This document shows positions 27,422 through 36,461 of a DNA stretch of 64,000 bases, in pieces. This DNA comes from Chthonomonadales bacterium (GTDB lineage: Bacteria; Armatimonadota; Chthonomonadetes; Chthonomonadales; CAJBBX01), in assembly GCA_027459625.1 (NCBI GenBank), contig DAIDHP010000012.1, positions 1-64,000 on the forward strand, read 5' to 3'. The notes beneath the pieces were generated by a model. It searched no databases and was not told the DNA's origin. It saw only the letters and a list, made by a program, of their open reading frames with translations. The position numbers and the translations under genes were made by a program. The stretch's first letter is position 1; each line of letters starts with the position of its first letter.

Positions 27422-29749
27422 CTATTTGATTTCAGCGGGTTTCAAAGTGGCGCATCCAAACACGCCTCCCGCGATGCTTCCGGGATGAGGAGTGAAGCGG
27501 ACGGTGATCAGAGTTTTGCCCTGCGTGAGGGATTGCGGAATGGGGTAGGTCACATCGAACACTCCCTCGGGTTTGCCGCCGTTTAAGCTCTGGGTGGCGA
27601 TTTTGACGCCATCCACCGTAATGTCGAACACTCTGCCCGAATCCGGCCCCCAATATTGGCAGAGAAGGGTCATTGGAACATCCGGCAAAACTTTCAAATC
27701 CCATTGGAAATATCCTCTGCCGTCCCTCCAGGGATATCCCGATATCACCCCCGCGCCGCTCTCCTCGCTTTGCAGGTTATGGGCTTTCTCCGATTCCGGA
27801 TTGTTCGGCAAGACCTTGTCCACAATTCGTTTTTCCATCTCCGCTTTCAGCTTCGCCTCTTCGGCGGCTCTTTGGAACAGAGGGCTGTTGGGTTTTGCAA
27901 ATGACCAGTAGACGGCGTAATGCTGGTTCACGATCTTATATAACGGCAGAAATGTGATCTGTTCGGGTTGCCCCACGGATGTGAACGTCAAGGGGGACCC
28001 CTTCACGGGCTTTAACCATGAGTTGGGGTTGTCGGATGTTATTCGGTATACGAAGGTCGCCCCGTCGCCGTGTATGAACCGCAGCCTGTCGGTTACTCCC
28101 GCAAGAACCAACGGTCCGTACATCATCGCCTTCATGTCGGGATTATCCGGCATCGTGGAGGCGTGCAATGTCATGGGGAGGACGATCCTCACTTGGTCTC
28201 CGTTTCGCCAAGTGCGATTGATGGATGCGTATGATGTGGGCTTCGCGGGAATGTGCAATCTTTTACCATCGAGGAATATTTGACATCGATTTCCCACCCA
28301 GTACGGCACGTGCAGCCGCAAGTCAAAAGAAGCGGGTCTCCTCACGCGAATCGTGAACTTGGATCCTTGCTCCACAGGGAAGACGGTGTCTTGAATGAGT
28401 TTGATTCCTTTGGCTTTCCAGTTGACGGTGGATGTCACATAAAGATTGACATACAGGCTATTGGAGTTGTGGAAGTAGATGCTGTCGTTCAGTTTGGCGA
28501 AGGATTCCACCCCCGTTCCGTAGCAGCACCAGAAGGAATCATATGGCGTTCCCCACGCCTTCGTAAATCCTGACGCCAACGGAAGGTAGTAGATCATCAT
28601 GCCATCGTTTGGATTTTGCGCGGGCAGTATTCCGTTCCAATACGCCCTCTCATAGAAATCCGCATACTTTGGATTGGCGGTCCAACGGATCAGATCGCGG
28701 GTCACCTTCAGAATATTGTAAGTGGTGCAGGTCTCCTCGTTGTTGGAGACTAACGTGTTTGCGAGTTTATCCGGCGTTCCCCAGAATTCGCCTTCGTTGC
28801 TTCCGCCCGTGGCGTAGGAACGATGGTTGGCGATTCGCTCCCAGAAATACTCGGTTAACCGTCGGTAAGGCGTGTCATCGAACAGTTCGTATCGGCGAGC
28901 CGCTCCGAGGATTTTCGGGATATGAGTGTTGGCGTGTATCCCTGTCAGGTCGTCTTGATGGTTCATTAAGGGATCAAGGAACGATTTTTGATCGAAGCGG
29001 TGCGCAAGGGTGAGGTCGGCGGGGCGATGGGTGATTGAATAGAGCAAATAGAGCGTGTCCGGCATCCCGCCAAACTCCACGGTTAAAACCTTGTTCACCC
29101 ATATGGATTGGCTTATCTTCGCGTCGCGTTTTTCGAAATAGTCCGCCATTCGTTCCGCCATGCGCAAAGCCCGTTTGTTTCCGCAATATCTGTACATATC
29201 CAACAACCCTTGCATGATTTTGTGGATGGTGTAATAGGGCGCCCATACCGGTTTTCCCGCCTCCAGTCGATCGAAGAAGGAGGTTGGGAATGCCGAGAGA
29301 TACTCCCCTCCTAACGCCTTTTGACACTTATCCAACTCATTGACCAGGTAATCCGCGCGTTTTTTGATTGCGGGGTTTTTCGTGGATGCGAAGAGGTGAG
29401 CGCACGCGGAGAGATAGTGTCCTTCGAAATGCCCCCTCAGCTCGCAATTGGGCGCCTCCCAGCCTCCGAGCGGTTTCCCCGGAGCGGGCAACCCTGCGTT
29501 CACTCGGAAATTGTACAGGAGTCGGTTCGGATCCAGGCTCACAAGGTATTTTTGATCCATCTCCCGCGCATGCAGGCAAGGTCCCGGCAGAAGTTGGACA
29601 TCCCCTAACGGGAAAGGTTGCAAAGCCATGGGGGCGGATTTGCCTATGTCGCATTTAGACGGGGAGGTGGTAGGTTTCGCTCCCAGGACGCTCTGACAAA
29701 GAATGAAAACCAGACACGTAATAAGCGGACGGACTGCTTTGAATTTCAT
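27422..29749 (-). CDS. DUF1680 / GH127-type beta-L-arabinofuranosidase, secreted
   Basis: The 775-residue protein has a signal peptide (LITCLVFILCQSVLGA) and an alpha/alpha-toroid domain followed by beta-sandwiches. The GH127 zinc-thiolate site is visible: Glu-x-Cys in NNEETCTTYN (about residue 342) and the double Cys in SFWCCYGTGVE (about residue 415). In studied enzymes one of these Cys is the nucleophile. It would release L-arabinofuranose from plant-type glycans. A C-terminal region of about 120 residues ending in sandwich-like sequence may bind carbohydrate. It is the only gene of its transcript. Confidence 0.9.
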   Translation of the reverse strand: MKFKAVRPLITCLVFILCQSVLGAKPTTSPSKCDIGKSAPMALQPFPLGDVQLLPGPCLHAREMDQKYLVSLDPNRLLYNFRVNAGLPAPGKPLGGWEAPNCELRGHFEGHYLSACAHLFASTKNPAIKKRADYLVNELDKCQKALGGEYLSAFPTSFFDRLEAGKPVWAPYYTIHKIMQGLLDMYRYCGNKRALRMAERMADYFEKRDAKISQSIWVNKVLTVEFGGMPDTLYLLYSITHRPADLTLAHRFDQKSFLDPLMNHQDDLTGIHANTHIPKILGAARRYELFDDTPYRRLTEYFWERIANHRSYATGGSNEGEFWGTPDKLANTLVSNNEETCTTYNILKVTRDLIRWTANPKYADFYERAYWNGILPAQNPNDGMMIYYLPLASGFTKAWGTPYDSFWCCYGTGVESFAKLNDSIYFHNSNSLYVNLYVTSTVNWKAKGIKLIQDTVFPVEQGSKFTIRVRRPASFDLRLHVPYWVGNRCQIFLDGKRLHIPAKPTSYASINRTWRNGDQVRIVLPMTLHASTMPDNPDMKAMMYGPLVLAGVTDRLRFIHGDGATFVYRITSDNPNSWLKPVKGSPLTFTSVGQPEQITFLPLYKIVNQHYAVYWSFAKPNSPLFQRAAEEAKLKAEMEKRIVDKVLPNNPESEKAHNLQSEESGAGVISGYPWRDGRGYFQWDLKVLPDVPMTLLCQYWGPDSGRVFDITVDGVKIATQSLNGGKPEGVFDVTYPIPQSLTQGKTLITVRFTPHPGSIAGGVFGCATLKPAEIK

Positions 29750-29960
29750 GCGATAACTCCGAATGGGTAATTAAAGGCATTATATCACATCCCCAAGCAT
29801 GAATGAATTCATAACGCCCGCTGAAGGAATGCGCCGCATAAGAATCCAATGGCAATGGGGATGCACTCATGTAAAGTTTGGGCGCACGCCATAAATTGAC
29901 TCTCGATGAATGGATATGCTTGAAAGCATGGGAGTGAAGGGGAAAATGAAAAAAGAGAAA

Positions 29961-30042
29961 TGCCGAGGACGAGACTTGAACTCGTATGCCTTGCGGCACA
30001 CGGCCCTCAACCGTGCGCGTCTGCCAATTCCGCCACCTCGGC
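29961..30042 (-). tRNA. tRNA-Leu (anticodon GAG)
   Basis: The minus strand folds into an 82-base cloverleaf with acceptor GCCGAGG/CCTCGGC, a long variable arm (class II, typical of Leu) and an anticodon loop TTGAGGG giving GAG. The discriminator base is A. CCA is not encoded, and the 3' flank TTTCTCTTTTTT may act as a terminator. Confidence 0.95.
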
Positions 30043-30047
30043 AAGTG

Positions 30048-30119
30048 TAGCGCCACGGAGAATTGAACTCCGGCTTACGGGTTGAAAACCCGTTGTCCTA
30101 ACCTCTAGACGATGGCGCC
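30048..30119 (-). tRNA. tRNA-Glu (anticodon UUC)
   Basis: The minus strand gives a 72-base cloverleaf with acceptor GGCGCCA/TGGCGCT (first pair G-U), T-arm CGGAGTTCAATTCTCCG, and anticodon loop TTTTCAA giving TTC. It lies five bases upstream of tRNA-Leu, so both are probably cut from one transcript. CCA is not encoded. Confidence 0.95.
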
Positions 30120-30436
30120 GAAACCGAGGGTTATTATAGCCCGAGGGGCGCGTTGATGTCAATAGGCAGTTGCGTTCGTCTTAATGATTAAGCTTACCGA
30201 TGATTGGGACCTTTCTCATCCTGTGTTGCGCATAGCATACGATGAGAGATATCGGCAGCCATTACTGATTTTTGCAGTTTTCCCATGGAGGCGTTATCAC
30301 CGTGAACCAGCCTGCATTCTCTCGTTGCTTATCCATTCCATAAAGCTCAAAAGGGCGTTCATCCCGTGTGTAACAGATGATATTCACGCCATTCGCAAAA
30401 TTCCGCAACCTAATACATGTCTGGTAAAATAAACAC
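30120..30436. other. Intergenic region between tRNAs and dxr
   Basis: No gene is supported. A -10-like TAAAAT at 30425-30430 ends seven bases before the dxr ATG, with only a weak -35 (TTCCGC, 30401-30406). This suggests a very short or absent dxr leader. Confidence 0.4.
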
Positions 30437-31579
30437 ATGAAAAATATCGTTATTTTGGGTTCCACAGGCTCGATTGGGGTTCAAACGCTGGATGTTATTG
30501 ACAGATTGCCGGGAAGGTTTCGCGTCGTAGGATTGTCGGCGAGGGGAAACACCTCTCTTTTAGCCGAGCAGTGTCTTAAGTATTCACCTGAGTATGTTTC
30601 CGTTGGAACGACTGAAACTCAGGCGGAGTTGCGAGACAAACTCAGGAACTGGGATGGAAGGATACTCAACGGGCTTGATGGGATGTGTCAACTCGCCTCG
30701 CTTCCGGAAGCTGAAACGGTGGTCGTTGCGGTGGCGGGCGCGGTGGGGATACGCCCGACCCACGCCGCCATAGAAGCAGGCAAGGATGTAGCGCTCGCCA
30801 CGAAGGAGGCTTTGGTCGCCGCAGGAGAGCATACCATGCGTTTGGCGAGGAAAAGCGGCTCCCGAATACTTCCCATCGACAGCGAGCATTCCGCGATATT
30901 TCAATCGTTGCAGGGGGCGCCGCAAGGATCGGTGGAGAGAATTTTCCTAACCGCCTCGGGAGGGCCATTCCGGAACACCCCCAAGAAGGAGCTAAACAAG
31001 GTCACTCCGGAGCAGGCTCTCAAGCATCCGACTTGGAACATGGGCGGATTGGTCACCATAAACTCGTCGACCCTTTTCAACAAAGGGCTGGAAATCATAG
31101 AGGCGAAATGGTTATTTGACATGCCAACGGGAAATATCGAGGTTGTGGTTCATCCTCAAAGCATCATACACTCCGCAGTGCGATTTCGCGACGGTTCCGT
31201 TATCGCCCAACTCGGTATGCCGGACATGCGCTTGCCAATCCAGTACGCGTTGGTGTATCCTGAACGGCCGAATACGGAGTTACCTCGATTGGATCTCGCC
31301 ATGGCTGGATCTCTTACATTTGAAACACCGGATGAGGACAAATTCCCCGCTCTGCGGCTTGCACGGCGAGCTGTCGATGCCTGCGGGACGCTGCCGGCGG
31401 TGATGAACGCCGCAAACGAAGTTGCGGTGGCGCGATTTTTGAACCGGGAGATCGCTTACACGGACATCATGAAAATAGTTGAAAAGACAATGAACGATCA
31501 CAAAATCGTCATTTCCACGTATGATAATGTATTGCAGGCGGATGCCTGGGCGCGCGAACATGCGAATTCCTCCTCTTAA
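30437..31579 (+). CDS. dxr: 1-deoxy-D-xylulose 5-phosphate reductoisomerase
   Basis: The 380-residue protein has the NADPH-binding GSTGSIGVQTLDVI at its start, the metal-site IDSEHSAIFQSLQG, TASGGPFRNTPKKEL, the substrate loop HPTWNMGG and KGLEIIEAKWLFD. It makes MEP from DXP, the committed step of non-mevalonate isoprenoid synthesis. No Shine-Dalgarno sequence is visible. rseP follows after 66 bases, an arrangement common in many bacteria. Confidence 0.97.
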   Translation: MKNIVILGSTGSIGVQTLDVIDRLPGRFRVVGLSARGNTSLLAEQCLKYSPEYVSVGTTETQAELRDKLRNWDGRILNGLDGMCQLASLPEAETVVVAVAGAVGIRPTHAAIEAGKDVALATKEALVAAGEHTMRLARKSGSRILPIDSEHSAIFQSLQGAPQGSVERIFLTASGGPFRNTPKKELNKVTPEQALKHPTWNMGGLVTINSSTLFNKGLEIIEAKWLFDMPTGNIEVVVHPQSIIHSAVRFRDGSVIAQLGMPDMRLPIQYALVYPERPNTELPRLDLAMAGSLTFETPDEDKFPALRLARRAVDACGTLPAVMNAANEVAVARFLNREIAYTDIMKIVEKTMNDHKIVISTYDNVLQADAWAREHANSSS

Positions 31580-31645
31580 AAAAGAGGTCGCATGCCCATA
31601 ATAATGAAAATTGGATCTTGGATCCTCAGGGAGTTTGAATAATCA

Positions 31646-32998
31646 ATGGATGTAGTTACCGGAATAGCCTGGCTTATTTTGATTTTAAGCGTTCTCGTCA
31701 TTGCGCATGAATGGGGGCATTTCATTGTGGCGAAACTGTTTAAAATGCGTGTTGACGAGTTTTCGCTTTTTTTCGGCCCTCCTTTGCTGCAACTGGGTAA
31801 ATGGCACGATACCGAATACAACATTCGCAGCTTTCCCCTGGGCGGCTATGTAAAGATCGCAGGGATGGAGGCGGATGACATATCCGGTGGCCGACCGATA
31901 TTGGAGGCGATCCGCTCTCCGCAACAGGAACATCAGAGCATGGACGATATTCTACGCAAGTTGAAATCGGACACCATGAACGATGTGAACGTGGAGAATA
32001 TCGGCGCGGAGCTGCGTGACCGCGTTCGAAATTCCATTGGGGAAGACGGATTATTAACCTCCGAAGCCCGGAAGGATTTTCAGGCTCTTCGGTTAACCCC
32101 GCAGGTCAACGCTGATGAGATGAAGTTTTTGGATATGGCGCTCTCCTCCGACGAACACTTGAGAGATAAAGGGTTGTACAGCAACAAACCTTTGTATCAG
32201 AGAGCCTTGGTGATCTTCGCCGGGCCCTTCATGAGCTGTTTCTTCGGATACCTTCTGTTCGTGTTTATGGGCATGACCCTTGGGATGCCAAGCATGTCTC
32301 GCAGCACAAACCAAATCCAAGTCATTCCTAACGGCGCGGCGGAGATGGCGGGTTTGCGTACCGGCGATCGGATCATCGCCATAGATGGTAAGCCCACTCC
32401 CAACGGAACTGCATTGAAAAACATCATCCATAACGCCCCTAACCATCCGATGCGGTTTCGGATTGACAGAGAGGGCCATGTTTTCGATGTGCTTATGAAA
32501 CCGAAGCCCTTCACATTCACGGATGTTGTGAACGGTGTGAAGGTGAAAAAAACCATTGGCTTGATAGGGGTTTACCCCAATCCTGTATTCGTGCGAGTGG
32601 GGCTCATCGAGTCCATCAGGGGAGGAACGATAGGTACCATCAACACCATTTACGAACTGCTTACCGGTCTTTTCAGCAAGAACGTGAAGAACAACGTGGG
32701 CGGTCCGATCATGATCGGCGAAATGACCATCTCCCTCCAACGGTTGGGTGTCGCGCGGTTGGTGGAGATGGGCGGGATGCTCAGCCTCAGCCTTGGGGTG
32801 ATGAACCTGCTTCCCATCCCAATCCTCGATGGCGGGCATCTACTCCTGTTAGGCATTGAGAAGATACGCCGACGAAAGCTCTCCGCAAAAGAGATATATC
32901 GCGCCCAGATGGTGGGACTGGGGCTTTTGGGCATCCTCATTTGCATGGTGATGTATAACGATTTGATTCGCACAATCTCCGGCAAGGGTTTCCAATAA
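31646..32998 (+). CDS. rseP: Site-2 protease RseP (RIP metalloprotease)
   Basis: The 450-residue membrane protease has HEWGHFIVAKLFKM near residue 21, the second metal motif NLLPIPILDGGHLL near residue 390, and one PDZ domain in between (GAAEMAGLRTGDRIIAIDGKP). About 100 extra residues with charged helices sit between the first helix and the PDZ region. It cuts within membranes, for example anti-sigma factors; an ECF sigma/anti-sigma/RseB module lies at 48.6-51.2 kb in this window. It is downstream of dxr. Confidence 0.95.
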   Translation: MDVVTGIAWLILILSVLVIAHEWGHFIVAKLFKMRVDEFSLFFGPPLLQLGKWHDTEYNIRSFPLGGYVKIAGMEADDISGGRPILEAIRSPQQEHQSMDDILRKLKSDTMNDVNVENIGAELRDRVRNSIGEDGLLTSEARKDFQALRLTPQVNADEMKFLDMALSSDEHLRDKGLYSNKPLYQRALVIFAGPFMSCFFGYLLFVFMGMTLGMPSMSRSTNQIQVIPNGAAEMAGLRTGDRIIAIDGKPTPNGTALKNIIHNAPNHPMRFRIDREGHVFDVLMKPKPFTFTDVVNGVKVKKTIGLIGVYPNPVFVRVGLIESIRGGTIGTINTIYELLTGLFSKNVKNNVGGPIMIGEMTISLQRLGVARLVEMGGMLSLSLGVMNLLPIPILDGGHLLLLGIEKIRRRKLSAKEIYRAQMVGLGLLGILICMVMYNDLIRTISGKGFQ

Positions 32999-33010
32999 TC
33001 ACTCTTAGGA

Positions 33011-33049
33011 GAAGGACGCCAACGAGATGTATCGCTTTTGGCGTCCTTC
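33011..33049 (+). terminator. Hairpin terminator after rseP
   Basis: GAAGGACGCCAA (33011-33022) pairs with TTGGCGTCCTTC (33038-33049), a 12-base-pair stem 13 bases after the rseP stop. The downstream T-run is weak. Confidence 0.75.
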
Positions 33050-33132
33050 ATGCCCCCTGTTTTCAGGTTTCATTCTGTTTCATGTGAGTTGCGCGCACCT
33101 TTCTCTATCAATGCCGTAAAGGAACCCTCCGC

Positions 33133-34242
33133 ATGCAGACAATGCATCGAGTCTTTTTTGACGACTCCGCCAGACTCTCCTTTCTATCCGACGAATCGGT
33201 TCATCTCGTTGTCACCTCTCCTCCTTATCCCATGATCGAAATGTGGGACGGCGCCTTCTCGGATAGGAACCCGTTCATTCGTGATGCTCTTTCCGAACAA
33301 GATGGTGACGCCGCATTCGAGCTGATGCACGAGGGGTTGGACAGGGTGTGGCGCGAACTCTTCAGAGTGTTGTGTCGAGGAGGGATCGCATGCATCAATA
33401 TCGGCGACGCAACGAGAACGATGGGGGATCGCTTCAAGCTATACCCAAATCACGCACGCATTCTCCACGCTTGTCATAATATCGGATTTGAGGTTCTGCC
33501 TTGCATCATATGGCGAAAGACCACCAACGCTCCGACGAAGTTCATGGGCTCCGGAATGCTGCCGGCTGGCGCCTACGTGACACTCGAACACGAATACATT
33601 CTGATCCTTCGCAAGGGCGGCAAACGATCCTTCATCACCGAGGAGGATAAGCATAGACGGAGGGAGAGCGCAATCTTTTGGGAGGAAAGGAACCGCTGGT
33701 TCTCCGACATTTGGGATGTCAAAGGCGTCTCGCAGAACATCGAAAATGCATCTTCCAGGGCAAGGAGCGCCGCGTTTCCGTTTGAATTGGCGTATCGCTT
33801 GATCCAGATGTACTCCGTGCGTGAGGATACCGTTCTGGATCCGTTCCTAGGCACGGGCGTGACCGCCGTGGCTGCGATTGCGAGCGGGAGGAACAGCGTC
33901 GGGGTGGAGATCGATGATAAAATGGAGTCACTGATTCGACAAAACATCTCTTCCGCCAAAGCGATTGGGAATGCCTGCATTGTCCAGCGCATTCAGGAAC
34001 ATGCGGATTTCATTTCACTTTATACTGGCGATAAAGGGCATACAAAACATCAAAATTCTGTTTATGGTTTCCCCGTGGTTACAAGCCAGGAGAGGGAGAT
34101 TAGGTTTTACCTTGTGGATTTCATAGCATATTCCGAAGAAAGCACGAAGCATGCGGCTAGTTATTATCCATTGGAAAACCAGTTACGGTTGTCAACCTCA
34201 ATGCAGTCCGTCATTTCTAATGCGATTCCCCGGTCCGAATAA
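33133..34242 (+). CDS. Site-specific DNA methyltransferase, beta class (probable N4-cytosine)
   Basis: The 369-residue protein has the catalytic TSPPYP near residue 30 and, later, the AdoMet-binding DPFLGTGVTAVAA (about residue 237). That order (motif IV before motif I) defines the beta class, and Ser before PPY is usual for N4-cytosine methylation. No restriction endonuclease or second methyltransferase is adjacent, so it looks solitary. The last about 80 residues do not belong to the catalytic core. The target site cannot be read from sequence. Confidence 0.88.
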   Translation: MQTMHRVFFDDSARLSFLSDESVHLVVTSPPYPMIEMWDGAFSDRNPFIRDALSEQDGDAAFELMHEGLDRVWRELFRVLCRGGIACINIGDATRTMGDRFKLYPNHARILHACHNIGFEVLPCIIWRKTTNAPTKFMGSGMLPAGAYVTLEHEYILILRKGGKRSFITEEDKHRRRESAIFWEERNRWFSDIWDVKGVSQNIENASSRARSAAFPFELAYRLIQMYSVREDTVLDPFLGTGVTAVAAIASGRNSVGVEIDDKMESLIRQNISSAKAIGNACIVQRIQEHADFISLYTGDKGHTKHQNSVYGFPVVTSQEREIRFYLVDFIAYSEESTKHAASYYPLENQLRLSTSMQSVISNAIPRSE

Positions 34243-34320
34243 CCATCGTTGATATTCTGAACGAATACGAAACGCCAGCGAAATTATAATAGAGTTGAAA
34301 TGATCTCCACATTTCCGTTT

Positions 34321-35016
34321 TTACTTTCGTCCAGTGCGGAGGATTTCAGAAAGGCGGGTTATGATTACTCTATCCAGTGACAACGCTTCCAATTGGCGGA
34401 TTGTCTCCTCCACCGGATACTCCGCTTTCATCAAGCGTGCCTCGCCATCTTCCCAAACGGCGAAGGAGGAACGCGGGTCCCCCTGCTTCGGCTGTCCCAC
34501 GCTCCCCGGATTGATTACCGTCTTGCCGAGCACGTGAATTACGGATGGGAGATGGGTGTGCCCCATGAGAATAACATCGGCGTCAACCTTCTTAATCTCT
34601 TCGGAGAGGTTATCTTGCGTTAGAGGATTGGGAAGGTATCGATGAAGAGGATCAAGCGGTGCGGCGTGAACGGCGTAAAACCTTGCTCCGCCAAACTCGA
34701 AAGAGAGTTCCAGGGGATTATCGCGCAGATACGCCTTGTCACTCTCCCCCAGGATGCGCCTATGGAGGTCCTTTGTCGCCAAAGCCATCTCGCGGTAGGC
34801 TGCGCTGCATTGCGGGTCGGCGTCGAACCCCACGGCATGATCATGGTTGCCTCGCACGATTTGATCCGCATGTTCTCGCGCCCAAGCGATGCACTCCGCT
34901 GGACAAGGTCCGTAATCCACAAGGTCACCAAGGCAGACGACGATATCAGCTGACTCGGTTATTGCTTGAAGAGCCATCCAGTTTGCGTGGATATCCGACA
35001 CGATCAGCATTTTCAT
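34321..35016 (-). CDS. Calcineurin-like metallophosphoesterase (YfcE/MJ0936-like)
   Basis: The 231-residue protein has all metal-site motifs: SDIHANW, GDLVDYG, GNHDH, AVHAAP and GHTH, plus VINPGSVGQPKQGD. These enzymes hydrolyse phosphodiesters or phosphomonoesters with two metal ions. It is the third gene of a tight operon (16-base gap) led by a fluoride-type riboswitch. Fluoride inhibits many metal-dependent phosphatases, so raising the dose under fluoride makes sense, though this is inference. Confidence 0.9.
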   Translation of the reverse strand: MKMLIVSDIHANWMALQAITESADIVVCLGDLVDYGPCPAECIAWAREHADQIVRGNHDHAVGFDADPQCSAAYREMALATKDLHRRILGESDKAYLRDNPLELSFEFGGARFYAVHAAPLDPLHRYLPNPLTQDNLSEEIKKVDADVILMGHTHLPSVIHVLGKTVINPGSVGQPKQGDPRSSFAVWEDGEARLMKAEYPVEETIRQLEALSLDRVIITRLSEILRTGRK

Positions 35017-35032
35017 TAAAACGCTCCCAGTC

Positions 35033-35506
35033 TTATTCGGCGATCTTAGTCGTAATCATGCGCGCCGCCGCTCTGAAATTATTGAGTTGATACCATGGAA
35101 GAATGATTTCAAACGGTGGAGCGTTTCCAGCGGATTGCAATGTGAATCTTCCCCTAAGAAGAGCGTGACCGATTCCAACCGAGGCGATTTGCTTGTAAGG
35201 ATAAAACAGAGATATCACACCCCATTTTTGATTTAGGATTACGCTCTCACCCTCTTCCAAGCAAAGAACTCCCCTCCGGATCATTACGATTGACTTGGAT
35301 GGAATCCATTCAAGAATATGGGTCGATGGTATGAATAGCGTTGCCTCAGGAATCTCCTCCGTATGCAGCCATTGCCGCGTGGTTTCTTCGAATTCATAAG
35401 GCATCCATTGAGAGAGATTCAAATTCGTATCCGGAGGCTGCTCGGTCTCCGTTTCAATAGGTATCGATTTTTTGCCAAAGAATGACGCCCATTCTCTTTT
35501 ATTCAT
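35033..35506 (-). CDS. Small protein of unknown function
   Basis: The 157-residue protein is soluble by appearance. After an N-terminal basic stretch and an acidic linker, the second half alternates hydrophobic strands (ILNQKWGVISLFYPYKQIASVGIG, RGRFTLQSAG, FEIILPW) and could be a PH-like barrel, but I do not recognise the family. The ATG at 35506 has GGAGGG six bases upstream. It lies 17 bases after the DUF6062 stop and 16 bases before the phosphoesterase start. Confidence 0.8.
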   Translation of the reverse strand: MNKREWASFFGKKSIPIETETEQPPDTNLNLSQWMPYEFEETTRQWLHTEEIPEATLFIPSTHILEWIPSKSIVMIRRGVLCLEEGESVILNQKWGVISLFYPYKQIASVGIGHALLRGRFTLQSAGNAPPFEIILPWYQLNNFRAAARMITTKIAE

Positions 35507-35523
35507 CCGCACCCTCCGATAAA

Positions 35524-36267
35524 TTACACATCCTCGATATGTCGCATCAAAAAAGAATCGGATATTCTCTGAATGTTTCCACCAGAAATCTTCTCCATCG
35601 CGCGGGACCATGCGTTTCCTTCAGTTCCAATTGGCTCCCCCAGAAAACGGTAGTCAGATTTGCGAATGAATTCTCCTAACTCATCCATAAGGAGACGCAT
35701 CTTTCTCTCTTCACACATTGCGAGCCATTTCGCCGTCTCCTCATTGCAATAGCCATATATTCCCTCCAAGTGAGGCAGGCATAATCCAAAACCGTTCTGA
35801 TAGAGCGTTCGAATGTCGCTCTCCCTGAGCGCAACCCCCAAGGCGTAAAGATAGAGATGTGTGTCTTCCCGCTCCATGACGCATAAAGGGCACTCCGTGC
35901 GCTGTTCCGTTGGTGCGCCGTATCCATCACGCTTCGTATGATGCAGGAACTGCATCAGTAAATCCCTTGAAATGATCGTTAAGCCCAAAGCGTTTCCACA
36001 GCGCACAGCATCTGCGGCGTGTCGGGAACAGTAGCCCATGGAAGATCGTAACTCCTCGCGAAAGCCCGGATCGTTCACATTTTCATGGAAGAGATAACCG
36101 AGCCTCTCGTCCGTGGAAGCTTGCAGCAGCGTGCAGATAGGGCAATGAGGGATCACGAGCGTTTCCCTCACTTCGTGATAAAGAGTGTCATGATCGGGGA
36201 AGAGGTTGCCATTCCTCTTTCGAACTGGTTGAAGTCGCTTCCAGATAGAACGGATGTTGGATTTCAA
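35524..36267 (-). CDS. DUF6062-type protein with two CPxC...CxxH modules
   Basis: The product of about 247 residues contains two copies of one pattern: CPIC then CSRH 35 residues later (residues 42-83), and CPLC then CLPH 34 residues later (126-166). The spacing looks like duplicated zinc- or metal-binding modules in a helical protein. It resembles the DUF6062 family, whose function is not known to me. The TTG at 36267 has AAAAGGAG six bases upstream and is preferred to the ATG at 36318, which lacks a ribosome-binding site. It is the first gene after the riboswitch. Confidence 0.8.
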   Translation of the reverse strand: MKSNIRSIWKRLQPVRKRNGNLFPDHDTLYHEVRETLVIPHCPICTLLQASTDERLGYLFHENVNDPGFREELRSSMGYCSRHAADAVRCGNALGLTIISRDLLMQFLHHTKRDGYGAPTEQRTECPLCVMEREDTHLYLYALGVALRESDIRTLYQNGFGLCLPHLEGIYGYCNEETAKWLAMCEERKMRLLMDELGEFIRKSDYRFLGEPIGTEGNAWSRAMEKISGGNIQRISDSFLMRHIEDV

Positions 36268-36346
36268 GCCATGCTCCTTTTGAAAATATCGGATTATGTG
36301 TGGTTGAGCTCGATGCATTTATTCAAGGCGCATAGAAGAGGGTAAT

Positions 36347-36446
36347 AAAAAAGCCCCTCACACACGCATCCGCATGTCGGTAAGGAGCCATCAGCTTATT
36401 GAGGGCGGTTCGGGTGGATACTCCATCCAGGCGGTCTCCATCGCCG
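36347..36446 (-). promoter_or_regulatory. Fluoride (crcB-motif) riboswitch with intrinsic terminator
   Basis: Read on the minus strand, the aptamer begins GGCGATGGAGACCGCC (36445-36430) and later has GAACCGCC (36411-36404) and GCTGATGGCTCCTTACC (36395-36379), matching fluoride riboswitch landmarks. GGAG (36439-36436) can pair with CTCC (36387-36384). That CTCC is also in the 5' arm of a terminator: nine pairs between 36388-36380 and 36361-36353, then six more (36377-36372 with 36367-36362), and six T at 36352-36347. An extra hairpin TGGAT/ATCCA (36429-36415) is inserted, and the helix before GATGG looks short. Fluoride binding would favour read-through into the DUF6062 operon. Confidence 0.88.
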
Positions 36447-36461
36447 GATAAAATCGAACCT

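Noticed and set aside
33133-34242. Restriction-modification or phage-defence island
   Set aside because: Neighbours are dxr, rseP and a phosphoesterase operon; no nuclease, helicase, recombinase or toxin gene is visible.
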